Shown: positions 17,225 through 26,713 of the stretch, one piece after another
How positions within the stretch are numbered: position 1 is the first letter of the stretch
How the letters are laid out: the number at the start of each line of letters is the position of its first letter
Assembly (NCBI RefSeq): GCF_009901565.1
Contig: NZ_WXEW01000007.1
Span: 372,001 to 436,000 of the forward strand
DNA length: 64,000 nt
Source of the DNA: Herbidospora solisilvae
Lineage (GTDB): Bacteria > Actinomycetota > Actinomycetes > Streptosporangiales > Streptosporangiaceae
Direction: 5' to 3'
The notes under the pieces: generated by a model
Told to the model about the DNA's origin: nothing
The model's input: the letters and a program-made list of their open reading frames with translations, nothing else
Databases searched by the model: none
Program-made: the position numbers and the translations under genes

Positions 17225-18126
17225 TGAAGACCGAGACCGCGCCCGCCGTCCCCCAGGTCCGGCGCGAGGTCCGTCCGACGGCCGGGAAGAAGTCCGCGGG
17301 ACTGCTCGGCGGCGTTTCCCACCTCATGCTCGTGTTGTGGACGATCCTCACGGTGACGCCGATCGTCTACACGTTCCTCAACTCGTTCAAGACCAACACC
17401 GAGATCTTCGGCGACAGCCCGCTGGCGCTGCCCCGGCAGTGGGGCTGGGGCGCGTGGGGCCGCGCGTGGGAGACCTCCCGCATCGGCGAGTACCTGGTCA
17501 ACACCGTCATCGTGGTGGCGTTCTCCACGTTCTTCACGATGCTGCTCGGCTCGATGGCGGCCTACGTGTTGTCGCGGTACGACTTCCGCGGCAACCGCCT
17601 CATCTACACCCTGTTCGTGGCCGGTCTGTCGATCCCGCCCTTCCTCGCGCTGTCGGCCCTCTACAAGGTCGTCGACAACGTCGGCCTGCTCGGCACCCAC
17701 ACGGGCGTCGTGCTGGTCTACGTCGCCTACTCGCTGCCGTTCACGGTGTTCTTCCTGGCGGCGTTCTTCAAGACGCTGCCGACGACGGTCGCCGAGGCCG
17801 CGATGATGGACGGCTGCGGGCACGCCCGCACCTTCTTCCAGATCATGTTGCCGATGGCCAGGCCCGGCCTGATCAGCATCACGATCTTCAACGTGATCGG
17901 CCAGTGGAACCAGTACCTGCTGCCGATCGCCCTGCTCCCGGGCGACAAGCAGGACAAGTGGCTGATCACCCAGGGCATCGCCAACATCTCGACCAGCGCC
18001 GGCTACGAGGCCGACTGGGCCGGCCTGTTCGCCGCCCTGTCGATGGCGATCATCCCGATCCTGATCGTGTATGTCATCTTCCAGCGCCAGATCCAGACCG
18101 GTCTGACGGCTGGAGTCGGCAAGTGA
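17224..18126 (+). CDS. ngcG: ABC sugar transporter permease, NgcG-like
   Basis: 300 residues, MalG-type permease with six predicted helices. The EAA motif is EAAMMDGCGHARTFFQIMLP, followed by conserved MARPGLISITIFN. The N-terminal 30 residues are charged and cytoplasmic. It overlaps the NgcF-like gene (TGATG) and is the last gene of the operon. Two short stems (GGCCGAAGGCC and GCCTGAAAGACAGGC) occupy the 59-base convergent gap to the LAL regulator. They may reduce readthrough, though neither has a poly-T tail. Confidence 0.8.
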   Translation: MKTETAPAVPQVRREVRPTAGKKSAGLLGGVSHLMLVLWTILTVTPIVYTFLNSFKTNTEIFGDSPLALPRQWGWGAWGRAWETSRIGEYLVNTVIVVAFSTFFTMLLGSMAAYVLSRYDFRGNRLIYTLFVAGLSIPPFLALSALYKVVDNVGLLGTHTGVVLVYVAYSLPFTVFFLAAFFKTLPTTVAEAAMMDGCGHARTFFQIMLPMARPGLISITIFNVIGQWNQYLLPIALLPGDKQDKWLITQGIANISTSAGYEADWAGLFAALSMAIIPILIVYVIFQRQIQTGLTAGVGK

Positions 18127-18185
18127 GACGCGGACGGCCGAAGGCCGGCTGTGGCTCGCTCCGGGAATCTGCCTGAAAGACAGGC

Positions 18186-20759
18186 TCATACGCCGAGCAC
18201 GTTGGCGAGTGCCGTACGCGAGGAGACCCCGAGCTTGCGGTAGACGTGCGCGAGGTGGTCGTCGACCGTACGACTGCTCAGCATCAGGCGGGCGGCGATC
18301 TCCTTGCTGGTCAGGCCGGTCTTGGCCAGCTCGGCGATCTGCCGCTCCCGCTTGGTCAGCAGGTCGCCCCTCCGGGGGCCACGTGCGGCCAGGCGGCGCT
18401 GCTCGCGCTCGGCCTCCTCGGCCAGCACCCCGGCGCCGACCTCGACGGCGAGCGCCTTCGCCGTCGCCAGCGCCTTGTGGCCGTCGTCGCGGAAGGGGGC
18501 GGTCATGATCAGCGTACGGGCCATGTGGGGCCGGAACCCGGCGGCGCCGAACAGCTCCACCGACCGCGCCGCGGACTCCGCCGCCCCCGCGAGGTCGCCC
18601 TCGGCGGCCCGCACACACGCCAGCGCGCGGGACGCGAACGCGTGCTGGGCCGGGAGCGCGAGCGCCCCGGCGGCGGCCAGCGCCGCATTGGCGGCGGCGC
18701 TGGCCCAGGCCACCTCGTCGCAGCCGAGCAGGGCCTGCGTGAGGGTCTCCAGCCACATCGGCCGGTAGCCCGGCTGGCACTGCGGCATGCCGACGCCGCC
18801 GCCGATGCCGAGCAACATCCAGCGGGCCCGGTCGGGCTCCCCGGCGGACAGCAGCACCTGCGCCGACAGGCAGACCGTGCTGGCCGACCACCAGCCGTCG
18901 ACCCCGGCCACCGAGTCGGCCGCCCACGTCGCGAGGCTGACCGCCCGCTCCACGTCGGTGTAGACGACCGACTCGGCCAGGATCGACCGCACCAGCGCCA
19001 GCAGGAGCGGGCTGCCCGACTGGCAGGCGACGTCCTCGGCCTCCTCGCCGAACCTGATCGCCTCCGCGAGCCGGCCGGTCCGGCCGCAGAGCTGGGTGAG
19101 CGCCATCAGCACGTCGGCCAGCAGGCCGCTGCGCGACAGGGAGCGGGCCAGCGTCAGCGCGCGCCGGGCGTGGCGTTCGGCGTCGGCCTGCCGTTCCAGG
19201 AACGACTCGGCCCAGACCAGCCGGGTCAGCGCGGTCAGCTCCCGGGTGGCGGCGGCGTCGTTGAGCGCGTCGGCGGCGTGCGCGGCCGCGTCGACGGCCT
19301 CGGCCGCCGGGCCGGGGGTTCCCTCGTAGGCGGCGGCGAAGGCGAGCAGCGAATGGCCGGCCGCCTCCTCCTCGGGGTTCCCGGCCGCCTCGACGGCCGC
19401 CGAGATGTCGGCCAGCGCGGCGGGCACGTCGCCCAGGTGCAGCCGCAGCGTGGCCAGCTCGCGATGCAGCCAGGCGCCCTTGCCGCCCTTGGCGGCCTCG
19501 TTGGTCAGCAGGGAGGCGGCCTCGGCGTACCGGCCGAGCAGGCGTTCCACCACGGCGCAGGCGGCGACGAGCTCGCTGCGGTGGCCGACCGGCAGGTGCG
19601 GGAGCAGCTCGTGGAGGGCCGCGCGGGCGTCCTCCAGGCGGCCGTCGTAGATGAGCGCCTGGGCCAGCAGCACGTGCAGCTGGACGGAGACCGGGTCGGT
19701 CAGGTCGCCGACCAGCGGCTGCGCCGCCCGCAGCCACTCGACCGCGGCGGCGGGCGCGATGTTGACGGCCTCGCGCGCCGCCGCCATCAGCGTCGGCAGG
19801 TCGCCGGGTTCGTGCCGGCTGGCGGTACGCGCGACGTGATGGGCCACCTCCCGGACCGGTGCTCCCAGCGCCGACAACTCCCGCGCCGCCAGCCGGTGGG
19901 CCAGCATGCGCCAGGCGGGGTCGGCGCCCTCGTACACGAGCTGCCGGAGGAGAGGGTGGCGGAACCGGAAGCGGCCGTCGCCGGTGTCGCGGATGAGGTC
20001 GCGGGCGGCGAGCTCGCCGAGCACGGCCGGGACCGGCCCGAGCATCGCCACGTCGTCGGGGGTGAAGGCGTCGCCGAGCACCGCCCCGGCCTGGGCCGCG
20101 CGTAACTCCATGTCGGACAGGCGGGCGAGCTCACCCGACAGCAGCCCGGTCAGCGTCGACCCGGCGGCCCCGCCCGCCAGGCCCTTCAGGTAGAGCGGGT
20201 TGCCGCCGCTCTCGTCGTGGAGGTCGCGCAGCTCCGGCCGGTCGCCGACCAGCTCGCGCGCCTCGCCCAGCGACAGCGGCCCCACCTTGATCCGGACGTG
20301 GGGGACCGCGGCCGGCCCGGCCTCGGCCAGCGCGCCGAGCAGCCGGTGGCCGGCCTGCCGGTCGCGGTAGGCGCAGACGAGCAGCAGCTCCTCGGCCGGC
20401 CGCCGCACCAGGGAGGCCAGCAGCTCGCACGAGGCCGGGTCGGCCCAGTGGAGGTCGTCGAGGATCAGCGCCACCCGGCCGAGCTCGGCGAGGTGCGCCC
20501 GGACGGTCCGGGCCAGCGCCAGCCGGTCACCGCCGTCGAGCGGGCCGAGGGCGTCTTCGAAGACCCGGTGGGGGAGGTCGCGCTCGTACTCGGTGGCCAC
20601 CCCCCGGAACACCTTGACCCCCCGGCCGCCCGCCTCCCGGGCGAACCGGGTCAGCAGGTGGGTCTTGCCGATGCCGGGCTCCCCGGTCACCTCGGCGAGC
20701 CCGCCCGTCTCCAGGGCTCCGGCCAGCGCGGCTGACTCCGCTTCACGTCCCACGAACAC
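18186..20759 (-). CDS. LAL-type LuxR transcriptional regulator with AAA/NB-ARC-like ATPase
   Basis: 857 residues. The N terminus is an ATPase domain: Walker A TGEPGIGKTHLLTRF near residue 25-35 and Walker B VALILDDLHWAD. The middle 450 residues are Ala/Leu-rich TPR-like helical repeats. The C terminus is a LuxR HTH (LTKRERQIAELAKTGLTSKE, SSRTVDDHLAHVYRKLGV). Large ATP-binding LuxR regulators of this kind often sense an inducer through the TPR region (MalT paradigm). It is convergent with the sugar transporter, so control of that operon is possible but unproven. Start is GTG 20759; GTG 20753 is an alternative. Confidence 0.9.
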   Translation of the reverse strand: MFVGREAESAALAGALETGGLAEVTGEPGIGKTHLLTRFAREAGGRGVKVFRGVATEYERDLPHRVFEDALGPLDGGDRLALARTVRAHLAELGRVALILDDLHWADPASCELLASLVRRPAEELLLVCAYRDRQAGHRLLGALAEAGPAAVPHVRIKVGPLSLGEARELVGDRPELRDLHDESGGNPLYLKGLAGGAAGSTLTGLLSGELARLSDMELRAAQAGAVLGDAFTPDDVAMLGPVPAVLGELAARDLIRDTGDGRFRFRHPLLRQLVYEGADPAWRMLAHRLAARELSALGAPVREVAHHVARTASRHEPGDLPTLMAAAREAVNIAPAAAVEWLRAAQPLVGDLTDPVSVQLHVLLAQALIYDGRLEDARAALHELLPHLPVGHRSELVAACAVVERLLGRYAEAASLLTNEAAKGGKGAWLHRELATLRLHLGDVPAALADISAAVEAAGNPEEEAAGHSLLAFAAAYEGTPGPAAEAVDAAAHAADALNDAAATRELTALTRLVWAESFLERQADAERHARRALTLARSLSRSGLLADVLMALTQLCGRTGRLAEAIRFGEEAEDVACQSGSPLLLALVRSILAESVVYTDVERAVSLATWAADSVAGVDGWWSASTVCLSAQVLLSAGEPDRARWMLLGIGGGVGMPQCQPGYRPMWLETLTQALLGCDEVAWASAAANAALAAAGALALPAQHAFASRALACVRAAEGDLAGAAESAARSVELFGAAGFRPHMARTLIMTAPFRDDGHKALATAKALAVEVGAGVLAEEAEREQRRLAARGPRRGDLLTKRERQIAELAKTGLTSKEIAARLMLSSRTVDDHLAHVYRKLGVSSRTALANVLGV

Positions 20760-20861
20760 GAAAGACAGTAAAACCCCGCAATCCTACGGATGCTAGGAGG
20801 TTGAACGGATGTCACGGTGGGACTCCGCCATCCGACAGCCCCCCTCCGGGAGTTTGTGTTG

Positions 20862-21452
20862 ATGAACGAGTTTCCCTTCCCCTTCTTCGGGGCGGGAGAG
20901 GCGAAGTACTACATGTGGGCCGAGGTCCACGTGCGGTTCGAGCGCGAACCCTCGAGTTATCAGCGTTCGGCGATCGAGTCGAGCTGCCCTGGACCGCTCC
21001 AGGACACCATCGACTGGGCCGACGGCCGTCAGCTCATGGTGGCCTCCGGCCTGTTCCTGCACGGCGCGCTGGCCCGCGCCTACCCCGCCAAACCCGGCGA
21101 CGACGACTACCTGGGCGACGACGGCTGGTTCTACGCCGCCCACTCGCGGGTGGAGCGGTTCAACTCGGCCATCGAGTCGTGGCTGGCCTACGCCCACGAC
21201 CACTGCCCGGTCATGGTCGCCTACCGGCAGGAGGACGGCGACAGCGGCGGCACCCAGTTCTCCCGCTGGCACGAGTGGAGCGTCACCCAGCTCCCGCGCC
21301 TGATGCCCGACCTGGAGCCGATCCTGGCCAAGTCGATCGCCACCCGGCAGCAGACCCACGCCACCCACATGGTGCGCGGCATCATGTCGATGGCCCGCCG
21401 CGCCCGCGCCAAGGCCGCGCCGACCACGGGCGGCGGCTGGCCCCGCCTGTGA
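20862..21452 (+). CDS. Conserved hypothetical protein
   Basis: 196 residues from ATG 20862 (GGGAG about nine bases upstream). No known domain is recognised. The N terminus is MNEFPFPFFGAGEAKYYMWA. The protein is soluble-looking, rich in Trp, His and Tyr, and ends with a basic segment (MSMARRARAKAA) and a disordered PTTGGGWPRL tail. It is divergent from the LAL regulator (102 bases between starts) and precedes the pterin dehydratase gene by 13 bases, so the two are probably co-transcribed. Confidence 0.65.
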   Translation: MNEFPFPFFGAGEAKYYMWAEVHVRFEREPSSYQRSAIESSCPGPLQDTIDWADGRQLMVASGLFLHGALARAYPAKPGDDDYLGDDGWFYAAHSRVERFNSAIESWLAYAHDHCPVMVAYRQEDGDSGGTQFSRWHEWSVTQLPRLMPDLEPILAKSIATRQQTHATHMVRGIMSMARRARAKAAPTTGGGWPRL

Positions 21453-21465
21453 GACGGTGAGGTGT

Positions 21466-21711
21466 ATGGCATGGACCAAAGACGGCGAGACGCTCCGGCG
21501 CTCCATCGAGGCCCCCGACTTCCCGACCGCGATCCTGATCGTCGACCGGGTGGCCGAGGAGGCCGAGAAGATGAACCACCATCCCGACATCGACATCCGC
21601 TGGCGAAAGCTCCACTTCACGCTCACGACACATGACGCGGGCGGCCTGACCGACCTCGACTACCGGCTGGCCGAGCGCATCGACGAGATCGCCCGCTCCC
21701 ACGGGGCCTGA
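21466..21711 (+). CDS. 4a-hydroxytetrahydrobiopterin (pterin-4a-carbinolamine) dehydratase
   Basis: 81 residues from ATG 21466, slightly short for the family (90-110) but with the full signature: EEAEKMNHHPDIDIRWRKLH (E-x3-NHHP and aromatic) and HDAGGLTDLDYRLAERID. The two adjacent histidines and the downstream Asp form the active site that dehydrates 4a-hydroxypterin. In bacteria without aromatic hydroxylases the protein can have other pterin-salvage roles. It follows the hypothetical gene at 20862 by 13 bases. Confidence 0.88.
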   Translation: MAWTKDGETLRRSIEAPDFPTAILIVDRVAEEAEKMNHHPDIDIRWRKLHFTLTTHDAGGLTDLDYRLAERIDEIARSHGA

Positions 21712-21720
21712 GCGGGATCG

Positions 21721-22563
21721 TCAACCGAAGACCGCGGGTGGCGGCACCGGCGCCGCCACCGGGTCTCCGTCGTGGATGGGCTTGGCCCCCGCGACGAACT
21801 TCACCAGGTCCTCACCCGCCACGCAGCGCGCCTGCGTGAGCCCGCCCGCGGCCGACCGCACGAGCCGGTCGAGCGGCAAATCCCGGTTGGAGGCGACCAC
21901 GATCAGGTTGCCGAACCGGCGTCCGCGCAGCACGCCCGGTTCGGCCAGCAGGGTGACGTGCCGGAAGACGCCCTTCACGGTCGACAGCAGCCGCCGCGCG
22001 AACCGCAGCCCCTTGCCGTCGGCCACGTTGACCAGCAGCGTGCCGTGGGGCCGCAGGACGCGGGCCAGGTCGCCCATGTACTCGGCGGTGGCCAGCTCGA
22101 TCGGCATGACCGCGCCCGAGAAGGCGTCGAGGATGACGAGGTCGGCCGAGGCGTCCTCCAGGGTGGCGACGCCCTCCCGTCCGCCGGTCGTCCGCACCTT
22201 GAGCCGGGGCACCGTCTTCAGCGCGAGCTGGTCCCTGACGAGTTGCACGAGCGCGTGGTCGGGCTCGATGACGATCTGGCGGGAGCCCGGCCGCGTCGCC
22301 GCGACGTAGCGGGGCAGCGTGAACCCGCCCCCGCCCACGTGGGTCACGTCGAGCGGTCCCTCCGGCAGGCAGTCGACCGCGATGCCCATGAGCTGGACGT
22401 ACTCGAAGTCGAGATGGGTCGGGTCGGCGAGGTCGACGTACGACTGCGGCACCCCGTCCATCAGCAGCATCCACCCGGCCGGGTTGTCGAGGTCGCGCAG
22501 CAACTCGACCTCGCCGAACACGACGAGGTAGCGGCCCGGTACCGGGTTCGTGGACTTCGCCAT
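21721..22563 (-). CDS. Spermidine-synthase-like methyltransferase-fold protein
   Basis: 280 residues from ATG 22563, with a GAGAGA ribosome site six bases upstream. The Rossmann motifs fit polyamine synthase-like proteins: VTHVGGGGFTLPRYVAATRP (motif I), IVIEPDHALVQLVRDQL, and DLVILDAFSGAVMPIELAT (DxFSG). The N-terminal strand region (LLMDGVPQSYVDLADPTHLDFEYVQLM) also matches. Many actinobacterial members lack polyamine-binding residues and are annotated only as fused-MFS/spermidine synthase-like proteins, so the reaction is not certain. It is divergent from the penicillin-binding protein gene (69 bases). Confidence 0.82.
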   Translation of the reverse strand: MAKSTNPVPGRYLVVFGEVELLRDLDNPAGWMLLMDGVPQSYVDLADPTHLDFEYVQLMGIAVDCLPEGPLDVTHVGGGGFTLPRYVAATRPGSRQIVIEPDHALVQLVRDQLALKTVPRLKVRTTGGREGVATLEDASADLVILDAFSGAVMPIELATAEYMGDLARVLRPHGTLLVNVADGKGLRFARRLLSTVKGVFRHVTLLAEPGVLRGRRFGNLIVVASNRDLPLDRLVRSAAGGLTQARCVAGEDLVKFVAGAKPIHDGDPVAAPVPPPAVFG

Positions 22564-22632
22564 CACAATCTCTCTGCCTGTCGTCTTCGCGTGGTATATC
22601 CAGGAGTGCACTCCGACCCCCAGGAGAACCTA

Positions 22633-24243
22633 ATGCGCAGGCGGCCCCTGCTCGTTCTCGTCGCGGCGGTCGTCACCATGTTCGTCGCCGGGGTGTCCGG
22701 GCTCATCGTGAGCGGCCGGAGCGTGCCGCCCCCCGAACCGGTGACCACCGCGACGCCCGAAGGCGTGCCCGACGAAATGGTCGAGCCGGACAACCCCAAC
22801 CGCAACACCCCCTGGGACGCCGGGAGCGCCTACCTGAAGGAGTGGGAGAAGGGCGATCTGACGGCGATGCGCGCGCTCGTCCACGACCCCCCGGAGGATT
22901 TCACCACGCTCCACCAGGCCGCCGACACCGCACTCCAGGCGGTCAGCCGGGTCTTCATCCCCCTTTCGGTGGACGAGATCGACGACGTCACCGCCGACCT
23001 GTCGTTCACGGGGGAGTGGACGATGGCCGACGGCCCCCCGATGAAGCTGACCTCGACGGTCCGGCTCATCGTGGTCAAGCGCGAGTGGATGGTCGACTGG
23101 ACGCCCGAGACCATCCACCCCGACCTCGAACACGGCGACACCATCGAACGGCGCGACCTGCCCGGCGCCCCCTACCGGCTGGCCACCCGCGAGGGCGAGG
23201 CCCTGCCGCCCAACAGCTACGCCGACTCCTACGTCGGCGACCTGACCGCGCACGCACCCCCCAACCCCGAGACCGGCGGCTGGCGCGTGGTGATCGACAA
23301 GCCCTTCGACGACGAGGTGGAGGAGGTCTACCGCCACGAGCAACCGGTCAGCGAGGGCCCGGCCTTCGCCACGACGATCGACAAGTACGTGCAGATGGCC
23401 GCCGCCCGCGCCCTCGACCCGGTGGCCAAGCCGGCGGCGATCGTCGCGATCCGGCCCTCGACCGGCGAGGTGCTCGCGGTGGCCGACCGGCTCGGCGGCA
23501 AGGGCGCCTTCTCCACGGCCTTCCCGCCCGGGTCGACGTTCAAGATCGTCACCGCGGCGGCGCTGCTCGCGGCGGGGGTCACCCCCGACCAGCAGGTGAG
23601 CTGCCCGGCCACCTACCAGATCCCGTTCGGGCGCGTGATCAACAACTACCAGGCCCACGACTTCGGCACGCTGGCCTTCCGGCAGGCCTTCGCCGAGTCG
23701 TGCAACACGACCTTCGCCCAGCTCGCGGTCGAGCGTGTCCCGGCGGCGACGCTGACCGCCCAGGCGGCGGCCTTCGGCTTCGGCGCCACCCTGGCGACCG
23801 GCGCGGGCGGCTCCTGCGGCTCGCTGACCGAGCCGCACAACCACGACGCGCTGGCCGAGGCGTCGTTCGGCCAGGGCACCGTGGTGGCCACGCCGTTGTG
23901 CATGGCGAGCGTGGCGGCGGCCGTGCAGAGCGGGGTCTGGCGGGGGCCGAGACTGCTCGCCGACGCGTCCGGCCAGCCGGCCGAGACGCCGCTCGCGCCC
24001 GGGGTGGCCGAGGGCCTGCGCGCCATGATGTCGTCGGTGGTGTCGGAGGGCACCGCCGAGGGCACCGGCCTGCCCGCCGGGGTGAGCGGCAAGACCGGCA
24101 CCGCCGAGGAGGCCGGCCAGGACGACCACGCCTGGTTCGTCGGCTTCCACGACGACCTGGCGTTCGCGGTGTTCGTCAAGAACGGCGGCACCGGCCGTGA
24201 CGTGGCGATCCCGATCGCGGCCCGGTTCCTGAACGCCCTCTAA
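22633..24243 (+). CDS. Class B penicillin-binding transpeptidase with NTF2-like domain
   Basis: 536 residues from ATG 22633 (AGGAG seven bases upstream). A single N-terminal anchor (LLVLVAAVVTMFVAGVSGLI) is followed by a MecA_N/NTF2-like domain (about 60-180) and a transpeptidase domain with SxxK S301-K304 (PGSTFK), SxN S356-C-N358, and KTG at 487-489. These residues cross-link peptidoglycan stem peptides on the outer face of the membrane. It lacks the PASTA repeats of some actinobacterial PBPs. The MecA_N-like architecture is also found in low-affinity PBPs, so reduced beta-lactam sensitivity is conceivable but not shown. Confidence 0.9.
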   Translation: MRRRPLLVLVAAVVTMFVAGVSGLIVSGRSVPPPEPVTTATPEGVPDEMVEPDNPNRNTPWDAGSAYLKEWEKGDLTAMRALVHDPPEDFTTLHQAADTALQAVSRVFIPLSVDEIDDVTADLSFTGEWTMADGPPMKLTSTVRLIVVKREWMVDWTPETIHPDLEHGDTIERRDLPGAPYRLATREGEALPPNSYADSYVGDLTAHAPPNPETGGWRVVIDKPFDDEVEEVYRHEQPVSEGPAFATTIDKYVQMAAARALDPVAKPAAIVAIRPSTGEVLAVADRLGGKGAFSTAFPPGSTFKIVTAAALLAAGVTPDQQVSCPATYQIPFGRVINNYQAHDFGTLAFRQAFAESCNTTFAQLAVERVPAATLTAQAAAFGFGATLATGAGGSCGSLTEPHNHDALAEASFGQGTVVATPLCMASVAAAVQSGVWRGPRLLADASGQPAETPLAPGVAEGLRAMMSSVVSEGTAEGTGLPAGVSGKTGTAEEAGQDDHAWFVGFHDDLAFAVFVKNGGTGRDVAIPIAARFLNAL

Positions 24244-24312
24244 TGCTTGGCCCACATATGGGCTGAAAGCGGGATATTTCTGGACATATACCTCCTGATG
24301 GAGGTGGGTCAC

Positions 24313-24879
24313 ATGCATGATCTGAACGCCGACCTGAACGCGGGCCTGCGCCCCGCCAGCCGGGACACCTGGTGGGTGCTGGCGGTCCGCGGCGTCCTGG
24401 CGGTGATATTCGGCGTCATCGCCCTGGCGTGGCCGGGCATCACCCTGCTCGCCCTCGTCTACGTCTTCGCCGCCTACGCCATCGTCAACGGCCTGTTCAC
24501 CATCGCGGGCGCGTTCCGCGAGGTCAACAAGGGCAGCCGAGGATGGATGATCTTCTCCGGCGTCGTCGGCGTGATCGTCGGCATCGTCGTGGCCAGCTGG
24601 CCCGCGATCACCGCGATCGTGCTGCTGTGGCTGATCGGCGTCTGGTTCGTCGTCACCGGCCTGCTGGAGATCGTCGCCGCGGTGAACGCCCGCAGGCGGA
24701 TCGACGGCGACTGGGGCCTGATGCTGGCCGGAGTCCTGTCGGTGATCTTCGGTGTGGTCCTGGTCATCTGGCCGGCCGCCGGCGCCCTGTCACTGGCCTG
24801 GCTGATCGGCACCCTGGCGATCATCCTCGGGCTCTCGCTCTTCTACCTGGCCTTCCGGGTGAAGAACATGCCTGCATAA
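24313..24879 (+). CDS. HdeD-family six-helix membrane protein
   Basis: 188 residues from ATG 24313, fixed by GGAGG eight bases upstream. It has six hydrophobic helices arranged as three repeated pairs, each with the pattern GV.AVIFGVIALAWP or GVVGVIVGIVVASWP or GVLSVIFGVVLVIWP, typical of the HdeD/DUF308 family. The N terminus is short and hydrophilic. In enterobacteria HdeD is acid-stress related; the role in actinomycetes is unknown. It stands alone between the PBP and lat genes. Confidence 0.85.
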   Translation: MHDLNADLNAGLRPASRDTWWVLAVRGVLAVIFGVIALAWPGITLLALVYVFAAYAIVNGLFTIAGAFREVNKGSRGWMIFSGVVGVIVGIVVASWPAITAIVLLWLIGVWFVVTGLLEIVAAVNARRRIDGDWGLMLAGVLSVIFGVVLVIWPAAGALSLAWLIGTLAIILGLSLFYLAFRVKNMPA

Positions 24880-24921
24880 GATTTTCCGCGTATGGCGTCA
24901 TAAGTCGGGAATATCTTCGTC

Positions 24922-26184
24922 ATGACGGTTCACGAGCGGCTCTCCCGGCACCTGCTCGTCGACGGCCTGCCGGTCGTCCTCGATCTGGTGCGCAGCTCGG
25001 GTTCCTGGCTCGTCGACGCCCGCGACGGCCGGAGACACCTCGACTTCTTCACCTCGTACGCGTCGTCGCCCCTGGGCTTCAACCCCTTCGACGACGACCC
25101 GGCCTTCCTCGCCCGCCTCGGGCGGCTGGCCGCCAACAAGCCCGCCAACTCCGACCTCTACACCGAGGAGCTGGCCGACTTCACCGACACCTTCACCCGC
25201 GTCCTCGGCGACCCCGAACTGCCCCACCTGTTCCTGGTGGAAGGCGGCGCGGCGGCCGTCGAGAACGCGCTGAAGGTCGCCTTCGACTGGAAGAGCCGCT
25301 GGAACGAGGCCAACGGCCGCCACCCCGGCCTGGGCACCCAGGTGCTCCACCTGAGCCGCGCCTTCCACGGCCGGGGCGGCTACACGCTCTCGCTCACCAA
25401 CACCGAACCGGTCAAGACCGACCGGTTCCCCAAGTTCGGCTGGCCCCGCATCGACACGCCCGCGATCCACCTGGGTGACGTGGAGGCGGCCGAGAGCCAC
25501 GCGCTCGGCCAGGCCGAGGAGGCGTTCCGCAAGTACCCCCACGACATCGCCTGCTTCATCGCCGAGCCCATCCAGTGCGAGGGGGGCGACAACCACCTGC
25601 GCCCGGAGTTCCTGCGCGCCATGCAGGACCTGTGCCACCGCCACCAGGCCCTGTTCGTGCTCGACGAGGTCCAGACCGGGGTGGGGGTGACCGGGTCGGC
25701 GTGGGCGTACCGGGGCTTGGGGCTGCAGCCCGACGTGGTGGCGTTCGCGAAGAAGATGCAGGTCGGCGGGGTGATGGCCGGGCGCAGGGTCGACCTGGTG
25801 CCCGACAACGTGTTCCGCGTCAGCGGCCGGATCAACTCCACGTGGGGCGGCGGCCTGACCGACATCGTGCGGGCCACCCGGATCCTGCAGATCATCGAGC
25901 GCGACGGCCTCATCGAGCACGCCGGCGTGCTGGGCGACAAACTGCTCGGCGCCCTCCGCGAGCTGGAGGCGGAGGGCCTGCTCCGGAACGCCCGTGGTCG
26001 CGGGTTGCTCGCCGCCTTCGACGTGCCCGACCGCGACGCGGTCGTCACCCGGTTGCGCGAGCGTGAGTCGCTGCTGGTCCTGCCCGCCTCAGAGGGGACT
26101 GTACGGCTCCGCCCACCCTTGAACGTCACTCCGGAGGAGATCGAAGTGGGGCTGTCCCGCCTAAGGCGAGGGCTCGCGTCCTGA
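24922..26184 (+). CDS. lat: L-lysine 6-transaminase
   Basis: 420 residues, class III PLP aminotransferase fold. Family-specific motifs are [71 protein letters not shown] and [12 protein letters not shown] with the Schiff-base lysine. These match the lysine 6-aminotransferase (LAT) group. The reaction moves the epsilon-amino group of lysine to 2-oxoglutarate, giving allysine/piperideine-6-carboxylate. In cephamycin producers this makes alpha-aminoadipate; in mycobacteria it is linked to persistence. No beta-lactam genes are adjacent, so a catabolic or stress role is more likely. Its 3' end overlaps the convergent LuxR-type gene by 24 bases. Confidence 0.88.
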   Translation: MTVHERLSRHLLVDGLPVVLDLVRSSGSWLVDARDGRRHLDFFTSYASSPLGFNPFDDDPAFLARLGRLAANKPANSDLYTEELADFTDTFTRVLGDPELPHLFLVEGGAAAVENALKVAFDWKSRWNEANGRHPGLGTQVLHLSRAFHGRGGYTLSLTNTEPVKTDRFPKFGWPRIDTPAIHLGDVEAAESHALGQAEEAFRKYPHDIACFIAEPIQCEGGDNHLRPEFLRAMQDLCHRHQALFVLDEVQTGVGVTGSAWAYRGLGLQPDVVAFAKKMQVGGVMAGRRVDLVPDNVFRVSGRINSTWGGGLTDIVRATRILQIIERDGLIEHAGVLGDKLLGALRELEAEGLLRNARGRGLLAAFDVPDRDAVVTRLRERESLLVLPASEGTVRLRPPLNVTPEEIEVGLSRLRRGLAS

Positions 26185-26379
26185 CCACAGGTCGATGGCG
26201 GTCCCCCGGGAGGCGACGCCCAGCTTGGCGTAGATCCGGTTGACGTGGTTCTTGACCGTCTTCTCGCTGAGGAACAGCCGCTGCGCGATCTGGTTGTTGG
26301 AATGACCGTTGGCGATCAGGTCCATGACCTCGGTCTCGCGCTTGCTGAGAGCCGTTCCGGTGGGATCGTCGACGCGCAT
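26161..26379 (-). CDS. Stand-alone LuxR-type HTH protein
   Basis: 72 residues from ATG 26379, which has GGAGG four bases upstream. It consists almost entirely of a LuxR/GerE helix-turn-helix: [58 protein letters not shown]. No receiver or ligand-binding domain is present. Small GerE-like proteins can bind DNA as dimers with no sensor, or modulate larger LuxR factors. It is convergent with and overlaps the lat gene, so antisense effects on lat are possible. Confidence 0.85.
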   Translation of the reverse strand: MRVDDPTGTALSKRETEVMDLIANGHSNNQIAQRLFLSEKTVKNHVNRIYAKLGVASRGTAIDLWSGREPSP

Positions 26380-26541
26380 CTGGCCTCCGTGGCAGAGATC
26401 CATTTGGCAGAGAGTTAAGTCGCCGAGGGCCCCCGCGTCCGGCGTAGCGGTTGTGAGCGAGTTTAACTCGCGTGAAAGCCCTGTGGGGGTTGCTTCGTGG
26501 GCAAATCGCACCGGAAGGCCGGAAGAAGGTGAGGAACGAGG

Positions 26542-26569
26542 AAGGGCCGGTCCCGAAGGACCGGCCCTT
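26542..26569 (-). terminator. Rho-independent-type terminator after tRNA-His
   Basis: A perfect 12-base stem (AAGGGCCGGTCC / GGACCGGCCCTT) with a CGAA loop on the plus strand starts seven bases after the tRNA 3' end in the direction of tRNA transcription. The T-tract is weak, as is usual in actinomycetes. Confidence 0.8.
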
Positions 26570-26575
26570 ACGCTG

Positions 26576-26649
26576 GGTGAGTAATGGGACTTGAACCCAC
26601 GACATCCAGGACCACAACCTGGCGCTCTGCCAACTGAGCTATACCCACC
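26576..26649 (-). tRNA. tRNA-His (anticodon GTG)
   Basis: On the minus strand a cloverleaf folds with acceptor arms GTGGGTA / TACTCAC, D-arm TAGCTCAGTTGGCAGAGC, anticodon stem CCAGG/CCTGG around loop TTGTGGT (anticodon GTG), and T-arm GTGGGTTCAAGTCCCAT. The extra 5' G opposite the discriminator C (G-1:C73), the identity element of tRNA-His, is encoded. CCA is not encoded. Confidence 0.97.
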
Positions 26650-26713
26650 ATGTGCGCGATCCCGCTCACCCGGTCTCGCGTACAAGCACGAGTGTAGCGG
26701 TATCGCGAGACAA

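Noticed and set aside
21772-22632. Long plus-strand extension in front of the penicillin-binding protein.
   Set aside because: Antisense to the spermidine-synthase-like gene; ATG 22633 has AGGAG and is followed directly by the membrane anchor.
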